From NCBI GenBank assembly GCA_003131625.1, contig PKVY01000148.1, positions 1 through 64,000 of the forward strand: a stretch of DNA of 64,000 bases, written 5' to 3'. Under the pieces are notes generated by a model, which was given only the letters and a program-made list of their open reading frames with translations, was not told the origin of the DNA and searched no databases. Position numbers and translations under genes: made by a program. The DNA comes from Acidobacterium sp. GTDB taxonomy: Bacteria; Acidobacteriota; Terriglobia; Terriglobales; Acidobacteriaceae. Within the stretch, counting starts at the first letter, position 1, and every line of letters begins with the position of its first letter. Below are positions 45,659 to 54,342 of the stretch, one piece after another.

Positions 45659-46198
45659 ATGTCCCGTTTCGCCATGGTTATCGATACGCGGAGATGTGTG
45701 GGTTGTTACGACTGCGTGGTGGCCTGCAAAACCGAAAATGGCGTTCCCGAGGGCTATAGCCGTGACTGGATCACGGAAGAGGTCCACGGCGCGTTTCCCA
45801 CGCTGCAGATGGAGATCCGTTCGGAGCGATGCAATCACTGTGACAATCCTCCCTGCGTCTCCTGCTGCCCGACCGGCGCCAGCCACGTGCATGAGCCTGG
45901 CGGCGTGGTGCTGGTGACCCACGATAAATGTATCGGCTGTAAAGCCTGTCTGGCGGCGTGCCCATATAACGCACGCTTCATCCATCCGGACGGCTATGCC
46001 GACAAATGTACCTTCTGCATCCACCGCGTCGAGCGCGGCCTCGATCCGGCCTGCGTTTCCGTCTGCCCCACGCACTGCATGCACTTCGGAGATCTGGACG
46101 ATCCGCAGTCCGAGGTGAGCCAGTTGCTGAACTCGCGCCCGCATCATGCTCTGCTGCCGGAAGCGGGAACCAAACCATGCATTTTCTATCTGACTTAG
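45659..46198 (+). CDS. Four-cluster 4Fe-4S ferredoxin subunit (PsrB/NrfC type)
   Basis: This 179-residue iron-sulfur protein has sixteen cysteines arranged for four [4Fe-4S] clusters: CVGCYDCVVAC, CNHCDNPPCVSCCP, CIGCKACLAACP and CTFCIHRVERGLDPAC. It is the electron-transfer subunit between the membrane anchor and molybdoenzyme. It starts 2 bp after the preceding stop with GGAGG upstream. No signal peptide is visible; such subunits are often carried across with their Tat partner. Confidence 0.9.
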   Translation: MSRFAMVIDTRRCVGCYDCVVACKTENGVPEGYSRDWITEEVHGAFPTLQMEIRSERCNHCDNPPCVSCCPTGASHVHEPGGVVLVTHDKCIGCKACLAACPYNARFIHPDGYADKCTFCIHRVERGLDPACVSVCPTHCMHFGDLDDPQSEVSQLLNSRPHHALLPEAGTKPCIFYLT

Positions 46199-46204
46199 AC
46201 GAAC

Positions 46205-47257
46205 ATGAACCCACTCACTGAACTAACCCTCTCTCGACACAATCCGCTGGTTGATCCGACTCTTCATGTCTGGCAATGGCAGATCCCGATCTACCTCTTT
46301 CTCGGCGGACTCGTTGCCGGGCTCATGATCATTGCCGGCGTGCGGCTCATTGCGATCCGTCCCACGCAGCGCGAGGCCCTTGTCTGCTGTACGATCGGAC
46401 CCCTCGCGGGTCTGGTCTTCCTCAGTCTCGGTATGTTCGTGCTGTTTCTCGACCTCTCCCACAAGCTGTATGTCTGGCGGCTCTATACGACATTTCAGAT
46501 CACCTCGCCCATGTCGTGGGGCTCGTGGATTCTGCTCCTGGTCTATCCGGCCCTGGCTGCGAACGCACTGGCCCATCTGCCTGAGGCTATTCCAGCCCTG
46601 GCGAAGCGCTTTCCTGTCTTGATTGCCTGGAGCGACTTCATCCTGTCACGCACGCGCCTGGTTGTGGCCATTGGCATCGCCAACGTCCTGGTTGGCATCG
46701 GGCTCGGTATCTACACCGGGATCCTCCTCGGTACTCTCGGCGCGCGCCCTCTCTGGAACAGCGCCTTGCTTGGTCCGCTCTTTCTGTTCTCCGGCCTCTC
46801 TACGGCGGCCGCGCTGCTGCATGGAATTCTCGTTCTTACCTCGTCCGGCGAGGAACTGCCAGCGTTCGCCGACTTCCTGCTCTCCTCCCTGACGCGGCTG
46901 GCTCAGGCGCGTCCTCTCGATCAAAAGGTCGCCCCCGTCCTGGCGGGCGCTGACAACAGCTTCCTGACCATCGAGCTTGGCTTACTCAGCCTGTTCCTGA
47001 TCGGCCACCTCACATCGACCGCCGTCCATCAGCAAGCCGCCACGCTTCTTCTCAGCGGCCCCTACGCAGCCGTCTTCTGGATCTTCGTCATCTCCCTCGG
47101 CATTGTTCTGCCCCTCATTCTGCAAACGCTCGAGCTGCAGAATTCCATTCGCCACACGCTGGCGCCGGCTCTTCTCGTGATCTTCGGCGGGATCGCTCTG
47201 CGCTTCATCCTTGTTTATGCCGGCCAGCAAAGCCATTGGTTCCACGCACTGAATTGA
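46205..47257 (+). CDS. NrfD/PsrC-type integral membrane subunit
   Basis: The 350-residue protein is highly hydrophobic with eight or nine membrane segments, from IPIYLFLGGLVAGLMIIAG through ALLVIFGGIALRFILVYAG. The early LFLGGLVAG sequence is typical of NrfD/PsrC proteins, which exchange electrons with quinone. Together with the two preceding genes it makes a complete A-B-C complex of the polysulfide-reductase type. It follows the ferredoxin gene by 6 bp. Confidence 0.86.
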   Translation: MNPLTELTLSRHNPLVDPTLHVWQWQIPIYLFLGGLVAGLMIIAGVRLIAIRPTQREALVCCTIGPLAGLVFLSLGMFVLFLDLSHKLYVWRLYTTFQITSPMSWGSWILLLVYPALAANALAHLPEAIPALAKRFPVLIAWSDFILSRTRLVVAIGIANVLVGIGLGIYTGILLGTLGARPLWNSALLGPLFLFSGLSTAAALLHGILVLTSSGEELPAFADFLLSSLTRLAQARPLDQKVAPVLAGADNSFLTIELGLLSLFLIGHLTSTAVHQQAATLLLSGPYAAVFWIFVISLGIVLPLILQTLELQNSIRHTLAPALLVIFGGIALRFILVYAGQQSHWFHALN

Positions 47258-47271
47258 CAGAGGAAGAATCT

Positions 47272-47802
47272 ATGAACCTGGAACAACACACTCCCCGACC
47301 TTACTGGAATTCTTACTGGGCCGGATTTGGACTAGGCCTGGTGCTGCTGGCGTCCTTCGTCATCATGGGACGCGGATTGGGAGCGTCAGGGGCGTTCACG
47401 ACCGCCGTCGCTACCGTGGTTCACCAGGTTGCCCCGGCGCATGCAGAAAACAGCCCCTTCTACTCCGAGTATCTCGGCGACGGCACGCACAGTCCACTCA
47501 AGGACTGGCTGGTATTCGAGGTTCTTGGAGTCTTTGTCGGCGGATTCCTTTCGGGCGTACTTGCCCATCGATTGAAGTTCACGGTGGAACAGGGGCCTCG
47601 CAGCACGACGCCCCGTCGACTGGCTTTTGCCTTTGTGGGCGGAGGGCTGATGGGCATTGGTGCAAAGATCGCGCTTGGCTGCACCAGCGGTCAGGCCCTC
47701 ACCGGCGGCGCCTTGCTCAACGTCGGCAGCTGGGCCTTCATGTGGTGCGTCTTTGGCGGCGCCTACGCGGTGGCTTACTTCTTCAGAAAGCAGTGGATCT
47801 GA
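47272..47802 (+). CDS. YeeE/YedE-family membrane protein (N-terminal half type)
   Basis: This 176-residue membrane protein has the conserved GIGAKIALGCTSGQALTGGA loop of YeeE/YedE proteins, whose studied members take up thiosulfate. The start at 47272 has AGAGGAAG upstream. It is split from the adjacent gene 1 bp downstream; the pair probably forms one transporter. The conserved Cys of GCTSG is retained. Confidence 0.85.
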   Translation: MNLEQHTPRPYWNSYWAGFGLGLVLLASFVIMGRGLGASGAFTTAVATVVHQVAPAHAENSPFYSEYLGDGTHSPLKDWLVFEVLGVFVGGFLSGVLAHRLKFTVEQGPRSTTPRRLAFAFVGGGLMGIGAKIALGCTSGQALTGGALLNVGSWAFMWCVFGGAYAVAYFFRKQWI

Positions 47803-47803
47803 T

Positions 47804-49069
47804 ATGAACGCTCCCTTCTACAAATTCGGGCTCTTCGGCGACGAGGCCAGCTTCATCATCGCCTTCCTCATCGGCATCGGCTTTGGGTTCTTCCTCGAAC
47901 GTGCCGGCTTCGGCAGCGCGCGCAAGCTCGCAGCGCAGTTCTATCTCCGCGATCTGAGCGTTCTGAAGGTGATGTTCACCGCGATCATCACCGCCATGAC
48001 CGGACTCTACGTGTTCTCGCGTCTTGGAATGCTCGATTTGTCCCTTGTCTACTTAGTCCCGACCTTTCTGGTGCCTCAGATCGTCGGAGGACTTCTGCTC
48101 GGCGTCGGCTTTGTCATCGGCGGCTACTGCCCCGGGACTTCCTGCGTCTCCGCTGCCACGGGCCGCATCGATGGCATGGTCTACATTTTGGGGATGGTTG
48201 CGGGACTCCTCGGTTTTGGAGAAGTCTACCCCCGGATCGTCAACTTCGCACATTCCACGTCGATGGGTCAGATCACTCTCCCTCAGCTCTTTGACCTCCC
48301 GTATGGGCTCCTGGTCTTTGCAGCCGTACTGATGGCCCTGGGAGCATTTGCGGCCAGTGAATGGGCGGAGAAAAGGTTTGGGGGCAAGCAGCCCGATCCC
48401 GAAGGATCGATCATCGGCGGATCCCGTCGACTCACACCCGTTCGCGCGCTCGCGCTGAGCCTGGCTGTGATCGGACTTTGCGCCGCATTCGCAGGCGACC
48501 CCTACCGCGGCCATCACACAACCATCGCTACCAGGGATCTGGAAATGCGCGTCGGTCAGGGCGCAGATCTGATCGAGCCGGCACAGCTCGCAGACTGGAT
48601 CATCCAGGACCGAAATGATTTTCGCCTCGTCGACCTGCGCCCGCAGAAGGACTACATCGCCTGGCACATTCCCAGGGCAGAGAATTTCCCGCTGGCTTCT
48701 CTCACACCGGATTTCGCAGCACACAACGAAAAGATCATCCTCTGCTCGGATGACAGCCTGGAAGCGGCGAAAGCATGGTTTCTGCTGGAGGCACAGGGAT
48801 TCAAATCGGTCTATGTCCTGAGCGGTGGCATGCAGGGTTGGAAGGATTTCGTGCTCTTTCCCGTTAGGCCGCAGGGAGCCACCGATGCAGCCTTTGAGCG
48901 TCAGGCGCAGGTCGCGAAGTTTTTCGGCGGTTCACCGCAGGCCTCCAATACCGAAGCTTCGTCCGTCGCGACGCCTGCACCTCCCAGGGTGGCGCCCGCT
49001 CCACTTCCAACGGCGCCTCCGGCCAGCACTTCAACAGCGCCGCCCAGAAAAAAGAAAGAAGGCTGTTGA
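47804..49069 (+). CDS. YeeE/YedE membrane protein fused to rhodanese domain
   Basis: The 421-residue protein has a YeeE/YedE membrane part with the GGYCPGTSCVSAATGR signature (about residues 105-120), then a rhodanese domain (residues 260-345) with LVDLRPQKDYIAWHIPRA and the putative active-site Cys in ILCSDDSLEAAK. The C-terminus is proline- and alanine-rich and ends KKKEGC. Rhodanese modules transfer sulfane sulfur, so a transporter-sulfurtransferase link is inferred. It would supply or dispose of sulfur compounds near the molybdoenzyme. Confidence 0.85.
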   Translation: MNAPFYKFGLFGDEASFIIAFLIGIGFGFFLERAGFGSARKLAAQFYLRDLSVLKVMFTAIITAMTGLYVFSRLGMLDLSLVYLVPTFLVPQIVGGLLLGVGFVIGGYCPGTSCVSAATGRIDGMVYILGMVAGLLGFGEVYPRIVNFAHSTSMGQITLPQLFDLPYGLLVFAAVLMALGAFAASEWAEKRFGGKQPDPEGSIIGGSRRLTPVRALALSLAVIGLCAAFAGDPYRGHHTTIATRDLEMRVGQGADLIEPAQLADWIIQDRNDFRLVDLRPQKDYIAWHIPRAENFPLASLTPDFAAHNEKIILCSDDSLEAAKAWFLLEAQGFKSVYVLSGGMQGWKDFVLFPVRPQGATDAAFERQAQVAKFFGGSPQASNTEASSVATPAPPRVAPAPLPTAPPASTSTAPPRKKKEGC

Positions 49070-49132
49070 GAAACATTGTGGCTATTTCTTTGGCGCGTAA
49101 ACAGCCAACGCAGTCTCGGGATACCTAAAGCC

Positions 49133-49591
49133 ATGATTATCCGTCACCTGTTTATCTCTCCCGGTCATAATTTCTTCGGTCACCATGGTCAGGCCGCGGC
49201 AGAACATCCTCTGTGCGCCATGACGGAGATTGAGTGCGTTGCCACGCATGGCGTTCGCGGGGATCGTTTCTTCGATTACGGCGACAACTACAAGGGACAA
49301 ATCACATTCTTCGCCAGCGAAGTATTCGATGACGTCTGCCGCTGCCTCGGGGTGCAAATGAAATCCCCGAGCCTTGCGCGCCGCAATGTCGTCACGGCGG
49401 GAATCGATCTGAATTCCCTGATCGGCAAAACCTTCACCGTCCAGGGTGTGGATTTCGAAGGAATCTGCGAATGCAAGCCCTGTTACTGGATGGACTCTGC
49501 GATCGCACCAGGGGCGGAGAAAGCTTTGCAGGGACGCGGTGGATTGCGCGCGAGAATTCTGTCCAGCGGCAGGCTCAGGGTGGACCGGTGA
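49133..49591 (+). CDS. MOSC-domain protein
   Basis: The 152-residue protein resembles MOSC domains of molybdenum-cofactor sulfurases: RHLFISPGHNFFG, GVRGDRFFDY and the Cys-containing CECKPCYWMD motif, which likely carries sulfur or cofactor. The start at 49133 begins just before the domain. It overlaps the moaA gene start (GTGA). It probably services the cofactor of the molybdoenzyme encoded upstream; this link is inferred. Confidence 0.8.
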   Translation: MIIRHLFISPGHNFFGHHGQAAAEHPLCAMTEIECVATHGVRGDRFFDYGDNYKGQITFFASEVFDDVCRCLGVQMKSPSLARRNVVTAGIDLNSLIGKTFTVQGVDFEGICECKPCYWMDSAIAPGAEKALQGRGGLRARILSSGRLRVDR

Positions 49592-50640
49592 ACGGCGACC
49601 CATATGGTTCGCGGCAACAGATTCCGGTTGGACCTCTGTGCACTTTGCCTGGCGCAACCATGGGGCAAATGATCCTGCAACCGCGCGCGCTGCAATCGAT
49701 CCGTAAGCTCAGGCTGTCGGTCACGGATCGCTGCAATCTCCGTTGCCGTTACTGTATGGCGGCCGACAGGCCTCCCACGCTGGATCGTTCGGAGTTGCTC
49801 TCCCTGGAGGAAATGGCCCACATCGCCCGCGTTCTCTGCCGTCACCTGCCCATTCAAAGCATCAAATTGACCGGCGGCGAACCTCTCGTGCGCCATGGTC
49901 TGTCCGATCTGGTCGCAGAACTGGCCGCCATTCCCGGTTCACCTGAAATCTCCATGACGACGAACGGGACGCTGCTTCGCAGATTTGCGGCCGATCTGAA
50001 ACGGAACGGTCTCACGCGCGTCAACGTCTCCCTCGATTCCCTCGATGCAATGCGTTTCGCAGATGTAACTCGTGGTGGGAATCTGGCGGCAACGCTGGAC
50101 GGCATCAACGCGGCCCTCGAAAACGAACTCCGGCCGGTGAAGCTGAATGCAGTTCTGCGTCGATCCAGCTGGCAACAGGACGTGCCTCAGTTGCTTCTCT
50201 TCGCCGGCGCTCTCGGATTGGAAATCCGCTTCATCGAATTGATGCGCACAGGGACCGAACGCGTCTGGTGCGATTCGGAATTCGTATCCGCCGCGGAGAT
50301 TCAAACGTGGTTGACGCGCCAGGGCGCCAGGATTTCTTTGGAAACGCACTCAACCGGATCGGCGTGCTTGTCTTCCGTTCATGGGGAAGGGATCAGCGTT
50401 CGCGTCGGCTGGATCACCCCACGATCGCATCCGTTCTGCGCGTCCTGCGATCGGATTCGGATGAATGCCAGAGGACACATCTTCCGTTGTCTCATGGATG
50501 GAGAGAGAATTCCGATTGCGGAGTTGATTCGGACTACGGACGAAACGAGCGCGCTGATCGCTACGGATCAATATCTGTCGAGTAAGAAATCCCCGGCAGC
50601 CATGGTCCGCGCGGATTCAATGGCATCGATTGGGGGATAA
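49588..50640 (+). CDS. moaA: GTP 3',8-cyclase, molybdenum cofactor biosynthesis protein A
   Basis: The 350-residue radical SAM enzyme has the N-terminal cluster CNLRCRYC, the SAM-binding loop TGGEPLVRHG, SLDSLD and the second cluster CASCDRIRMN..GHIFRC typical of MoaA. It converts GTP to the cyclic precursor in molybdopterin synthesis. The GTG start at 49588 overlaps the MOSC stop; an ATG at 49660 would shorten it. No moaC, moaE, moeA or mobA is present here, so those steps must be encoded elsewhere. The protein ends without the extreme C-terminal GG tail of canonical MoaA, although SIGG closes it with two glycines. Confidence 0.88.
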   Translation: MNGDPYGSRQQIPVGPLCTLPGATMGQMILQPRALQSIRKLRLSVTDRCNLRCRYCMAADRPPTLDRSELLSLEEMAHIARVLCRHLPIQSIKLTGGEPLVRHGLSDLVAELAAIPGSPEISMTTNGTLLRRFAADLKRNGLTRVNVSLDSLDAMRFADVTRGGNLAATLDGINAALENELRPVKLNAVLRRSSWQQDVPQLLLFAGALGLEIRFIELMRTGTERVWCDSEFVSAAEIQTWLTRQGARISLETHSTGSACLSSVHGEGISVRVGWITPRSHPFCASCDRIRMNARGHIFRCLMDGERIPIAELIRTTDETSALIATDQYLSSKKSPAAMVRADSMASIGG

Positions 50641-51023
50641 TCCACGCGATCTTCCACGATTCATCCGGAAAGTTGCAGAGGCTCTCAGGTTCTCGAGAGG
50701 TTCATCATCTCTGTCCCTTAGCATGGGTGAAGTCGGGACATCATTTAGCCGCTGTGTCAGGATGCGAACAGTCAACACCGCGAGGATCGGTCGCACGGGC
50801 GACAACGCTCAGAGCGCTGGATTAGGCGGGACGCCGCCAGGATATCCGTTCTGTCCACGACCAGGTTTCCAGAAACGGGTTCGGGTCAATTCGCCAGCGC
50901 GAAATTACCAAAGTTCTTAGATCGCAACACTTCGCCGAATTGCGCGCCGAATTGTGCGCCGTACAGGCTCCGAGTGCTCCGATCACTCCTTTGTACTCCA
51001 GAAAACACGTGTACTCCAGGCTT
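50641..51023. other. Gene-poor stretch with direct repeats before tRNA remnant
   Basis: No gene is supported. Near 50933-50960 CGCCGAATTG occurs twice in tandem (spacer one or two bases) and starts a third time. GTACTCCAG is repeated at about 50992 and 51010. Such short direct repeats next to a tRNA remnant are typical of integrase-binding arms. Confidence 0.4.
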
Positions 51024-51078
51024 AAGTAAGCGGCTGTTAACCGAAGGGCTGTAGGTTCGAGCCCTACCTGAGGAGCTA
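51024..51078 (+). repeat. Truncated tRNA-Asn 3' portion (candidate right att site)
   Basis: Starting in the anticodon arm (CGGCTGTTAACCG, anticodon GTT) the sequence continues through GGTTCGAGCCCTACCTGAGGA to the acceptor end (GCTA in place of GCCA). The 5' third, including the D-arm and matching acceptor strand, is missing, so it is not a functional tRNA. It directly repeats 36302-36327. Confidence 0.65.
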
Positions 51079-51189
51079 AATTGCTTTTGCCGCCCGCCGC
51101 ATCCCTCCTGAAAGCCCTGCTCACCCTGTCCTCTTTTCCGAACTGCGTTTTCTTTTCGATACAGCACTCTCAGCGGTAGTATCGGGTCC

Positions 51190-54141
51190 GTGAAGACGCT
51201 TTTTCGTAGCAGGCGAGCAGCAAGGTTCACTCTGTGTCGCATTGCCGTCGCCGGTCTTCTTGCTGCGCCTGGCTGTGCCGCCTCCTTCGCACAATCTGTT
51301 TATCCCGTGCGGCCCGATGACGCGCACGCCGTCTATCTCACCCGGCACGATTACGGCGCCATGGGCGACGGCGAGGCGGATGATTCCGACGCGCTGCAGC
51401 ACGCCATCGATCGCGTGCAGGAGACGACGCACCACGGGGTTGTCTTCGTACCCGAAGGGCGCTATCGTCTGACGCGGACGATTCATGTGTGGGCGGGGAT
51501 TCGGCTCATCGGCTATGGCAGCCGGCGGCCGGTCTTCGTGCTCTCTCCGAATACGCCGGGCTTTCAGGGCACCGATCAGTACATGCTGTGGTTCACGGAT
51601 GAGCGCACCCCGGAGGGCCAGCCGATTGCCGATGCCAGCGAGTTCACGTTTTTCAGCGCGGTGTCGGACATCGACTTCGAGATTGGGGAAGGGAATCCTG
51701 CGGCGGTGGCGATCCGCTTCAACGTGGCGCAGCACAGCTTTGTCTCCCACGCAAACTTCCACCTGGGCTCGGCACGCGCGGCCATCGAGCAGGTTGGAAA
51801 CCAGGCGAGCGACATTCACATTGACGGAGGTCAGTATGGGATCGTGACTGGCAAGACGTCACCGGCCTGGCAGTTTCTGTTGATGGATTCGAGCTTCGAG
51901 GGCCAGCAGATTGCAGCGATTCAGACCCATGAAGCCGGCTTCACGCTGGTGCGGGACCGCTTCTCGGACGTCCCCGTGGCGCTCTCGATTCCAGAAGGCG
52001 AAGTGGAACAACTGTACGGGCGGGATCTCGAGATGCGGAATATCTCCGAGACCGTGCTCCGCCTGGGAGATACAAAGAATCTCCGTGATGAAATCACGCT
52101 GGAGAACATCGCGTGTCAGCACGTGAGCAGCTTCGTCGAAGGCGTGCCGGGTGACGAACTGCCCGGGACAACGCGCTCCTTTGTGGAGGATCGGTTCACG
52201 CTGGGCCTCGAAATCGGGCCGGACGGGCGTGAACAGGGGATCATGCTCCGTCATCACGAGAGGCCGATCGAAGAGCCCACCCCCGCGGTCCCGAGCGACA
52301 TTCCCGCGCTGCCACCGATGCGATCCTGGATCAACGTCCGGGAAATCGGCGCCAAAGGCGATGGCGGCACAGACGACACGGCGGTCCTGCAGCAGGCCAT
52401 CGACGCTCACCAGGCGGTGTTCTTCCCCAGCGGTTTCTATCGGCTCACCGGATCACTGCACTTGCATGCCAATACTGTGCTGATCGGTTTCAGCCCTTTC
52501 ACTACGCAGTTCATCTTGTCCGACAGCGATTCACACTTTCAGGGGGAGGGGCCGCCGATCCCCCTGCTGGTCGCGTCACGGGGCGGAGCGAACATCGTCA
52601 CCGGCATTGGATTCGCCACCGGCAACGCCAATCCGCGAGCGGCGGGAGTGGAATGGACGGCGGGCGAGAGGTCCATGATGGACGATGTGGATTTTTGGCG
52701 CGGGCACAGCGAATACGTTCGCGCCCTCGAGCCCGCCGCGCCTCCGCCCCTGCCTCGATCGCAGCAGCCGCCTATGCAGCTGGACGCGCAGTATCCGAGC
52801 CTCTGGGTTCACGACGGTGGGGGTGGAATCCTGCGCGGCATCTGGTCGCATGGCGGCACAGCGAAGGCCGGGCTGCTGGTCGAAAACACCACGACGCCGG
52901 GAGCGATCTACCAGTTCTCATGTGAGCACCACATGCGCGACGAGGTCCGTCTGGATCACGCGGCCAATTGGAAGATTTACGACCTGCAGACCGAGGAAGA
53001 GAATCCTGAAGGCGCCGATGCCGTTGCCGTAGAACTGGAATCCGTGCACGATGTGCTTTTCGCGAACACCTACATGTACCGCGTGTCACGCAACGTCATG
53101 CCGAAACCGTACGCGGTCATCGCGCACGATTCCACCGGGGTGGATTTCGACAATGTGAAGGTATTCAGCCAGACGCGCCTGGCTTTTGATAACAGCATTT
53201 TCGACCAGGGCAGCGGCGTGGAAGTGCGCGCGCACCACTTCGTCCATTTTGCCCTGACCCCGGCGCTGCATCCTGGCGCGCCCCTTCCGCTGCCTGAGGT
53301 GTTCGCGCCGGGAGCAAGTCTCACCCGATTGTCGACGGGGTTCAGCAACGCATCGGGGCTGACCTCGGACGATGCCGGGACCGTCTACTTCAGCGACGCG
53401 GCGAAGCACACCATCTACCGCTACGATCGGGAGAAAAAGACAGCCGAAGTTCAGGCGCATACCGATCAATCGCCCATGGTGCTGGGATTCGTTGCGCCAT
53501 CCACTCTGCTGGCTATCAATAATGAGAAATCCGTTACGGCGATCCAGATTGGCACAGGCTCGGGGTCAGAGCTCGGCGGCACCGATTCACCGACGCCTGG
53601 AACGGTGCTGCTGCTGCCGGTCGGTCTTCATAACGAGCTCATCCAGCTCGACTGGCTGCTGGAGCACAGAGGCTACACCTATCGAATCGGCAGCAATACC
53701 GCGATTCGCAGCGAACTCCTGGCGCAACCGCGCAGCTATTACTACGCGCCCGACAGCAACACCGCGATCATCGCAGGAGGAACGTGGCGGCCGCTGCTGC
53801 AAAGTTCGCAGTTGGCGCCGTTTGCCCTGGGAGACCGGCACTATATTGTCAGCGAAGACGATGCACGCACCTGGACCGGCCAGCTCGGCCCCGCCGAGAC
53901 GCTGACGACCCGGCTGTTTGCGGAGCGCGGGGGCACTTCGGTTGTGTCCGATACGGCGGGATACGTCTATATCGCGGGCGACCAGGTCTATGCCTACGAT
54001 CGCGACGGCCACCCAGCCGGCATCCTCGAAGTACCGGAGCGCCCCAGCAGTCTTACGTTCGGAGGCAAGGATCGGCGGACTTTGTTCATCGGGGCGCGAG
54101 GGTCACTCTACGCAATTGAGCTGCATGCGGGGATAAAGTAA
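51190..54141 (+). CDS. GH55-like double pectate-lyase-fold protein with propeller-like C-terminus
   Basis: The 983-residue protein has a likely signal segment (residues 15-36, ending near AASFAQS), then two pectate-lyase-superfamily beta-helices: DYGAMGDGEADDSDALQHA near residue 55 and EIGAKGDGGTDDTAVLQQA near 385. A pair of such domains is the layout of GH55 exo-beta-1,3-glucanases. From residue 720 an SMP-30/gluconolactonase-like propeller segment follows (NASGLTSDDAGTVYFSDA). It is probably secreted and acts on or binds polysaccharide. The GTG start lacks an obvious ribosome site. Confidence 0.7.
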   Translation: MKTLFRSRRAARFTLCRIAVAGLLAAPGCAASFAQSVYPVRPDDAHAVYLTRHDYGAMGDGEADDSDALQHAIDRVQETTHHGVVFVPEGRYRLTRTIHVWAGIRLIGYGSRRPVFVLSPNTPGFQGTDQYMLWFTDERTPEGQPIADASEFTFFSAVSDIDFEIGEGNPAAVAIRFNVAQHSFVSHANFHLGSARAAIEQVGNQASDIHIDGGQYGIVTGKTSPAWQFLLMDSSFEGQQIAAIQTHEAGFTLVRDRFSDVPVALSIPEGEVEQLYGRDLEMRNISETVLRLGDTKNLRDEITLENIACQHVSSFVEGVPGDELPGTTRSFVEDRFTLGLEIGPDGREQGIMLRHHERPIEEPTPAVPSDIPALPPMRSWINVREIGAKGDGGTDDTAVLQQAIDAHQAVFFPSGFYRLTGSLHLHANTVLIGFSPFTTQFILSDSDSHFQGEGPPIPLLVASRGGANIVTGIGFATGNANPRAAGVEWTAGERSMMDDVDFWRGHSEYVRALEPAAPPPLPRSQQPPMQLDAQYPSLWVHDGGGGILRGIWSHGGTAKAGLLVENTTTPGAIYQFSCEHHMRDEVRLDHAANWKIYDLQTEEENPEGADAVAVELESVHDVLFANTYMYRVSRNVMPKPYAVIAHDSTGVDFDNVKVFSQTRLAFDNSIFDQGSGVEVRAHHFVHFALTPALHPGAPLPLPEVFAPGASLTRLSTGFSNASGLTSDDAGTVYFSDAAKHTIYRYDREKKTAEVQAHTDQSPMVLGFVAPSTLLAINNEKSVTAIQIGTGSGSELGGTDSPTPGTVLLLPVGLHNELIQLDWLLEHRGYTYRIGSNTAIRSELLAQPRSYYYAPDSNTAIIAGGTWRPLLQSSQLAPFALGDRHYIVSEDDARTWTGQLGPAETLTTRLFAERGGTSVVSDTAGYVYIAGDQVYAYDRDGHPAGILEVPERPSSLTFGGKDRRTLFIGARGSLYAIELHAGIK

Positions 54142-54162
54142 GCGGGTGGAGGGTCTGTTTCG

Positions 54163-54342
54163 TCAGCGACGAATCAGCCACATCAGCCAGCTGGCGGCAA
54201 TCACCGAGGCGACAAAAAGGACCCAGCAGTAGAGACCATAACGGACCATGGCGCGCGGGGTGGAACGCTGCGTAACGCCGAACACCACGGAGGTGCAGGT
54301 GGCGAAGAGCAGGACCGCGGTGAAGTGGGAGGGCGCCAGCAC
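54163..54342 (-). CDS. 59-residue membrane protein
   Basis: This short frame begins with GTG directly after the upstream stop codon (TAG-GTG) and encodes two hydrophobic segments: HFTAVLLFATCTSVVFGV and YCWVLFVASVIAASWLMWLI, ending IRR. The abutting start suggests translational coupling to the DUF6677-like gene. No family is recognised. It is supported by the hydrophobic profile and by placement. Confidence 0.55.
   Translation of the reverse strand: MLAPSHFTAVLLFATCTSVVFGVTQRSTPRAMVRYGLYCWVLFVASVIAASWLMWLIRR

Noticed and set aside
51020-51078. Complete tRNA-Asn gene
   Set aside because: The D-arm and 5' acceptor strand are absent and the anticodon stem is imperfect, so it is only a 3' remnant.
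50822-51124. Minus-strand ORF with ...APQVGLEPTALRLTAA
   Set aside because: The same artefact from the tRNA-Asn remnant; no gene family.
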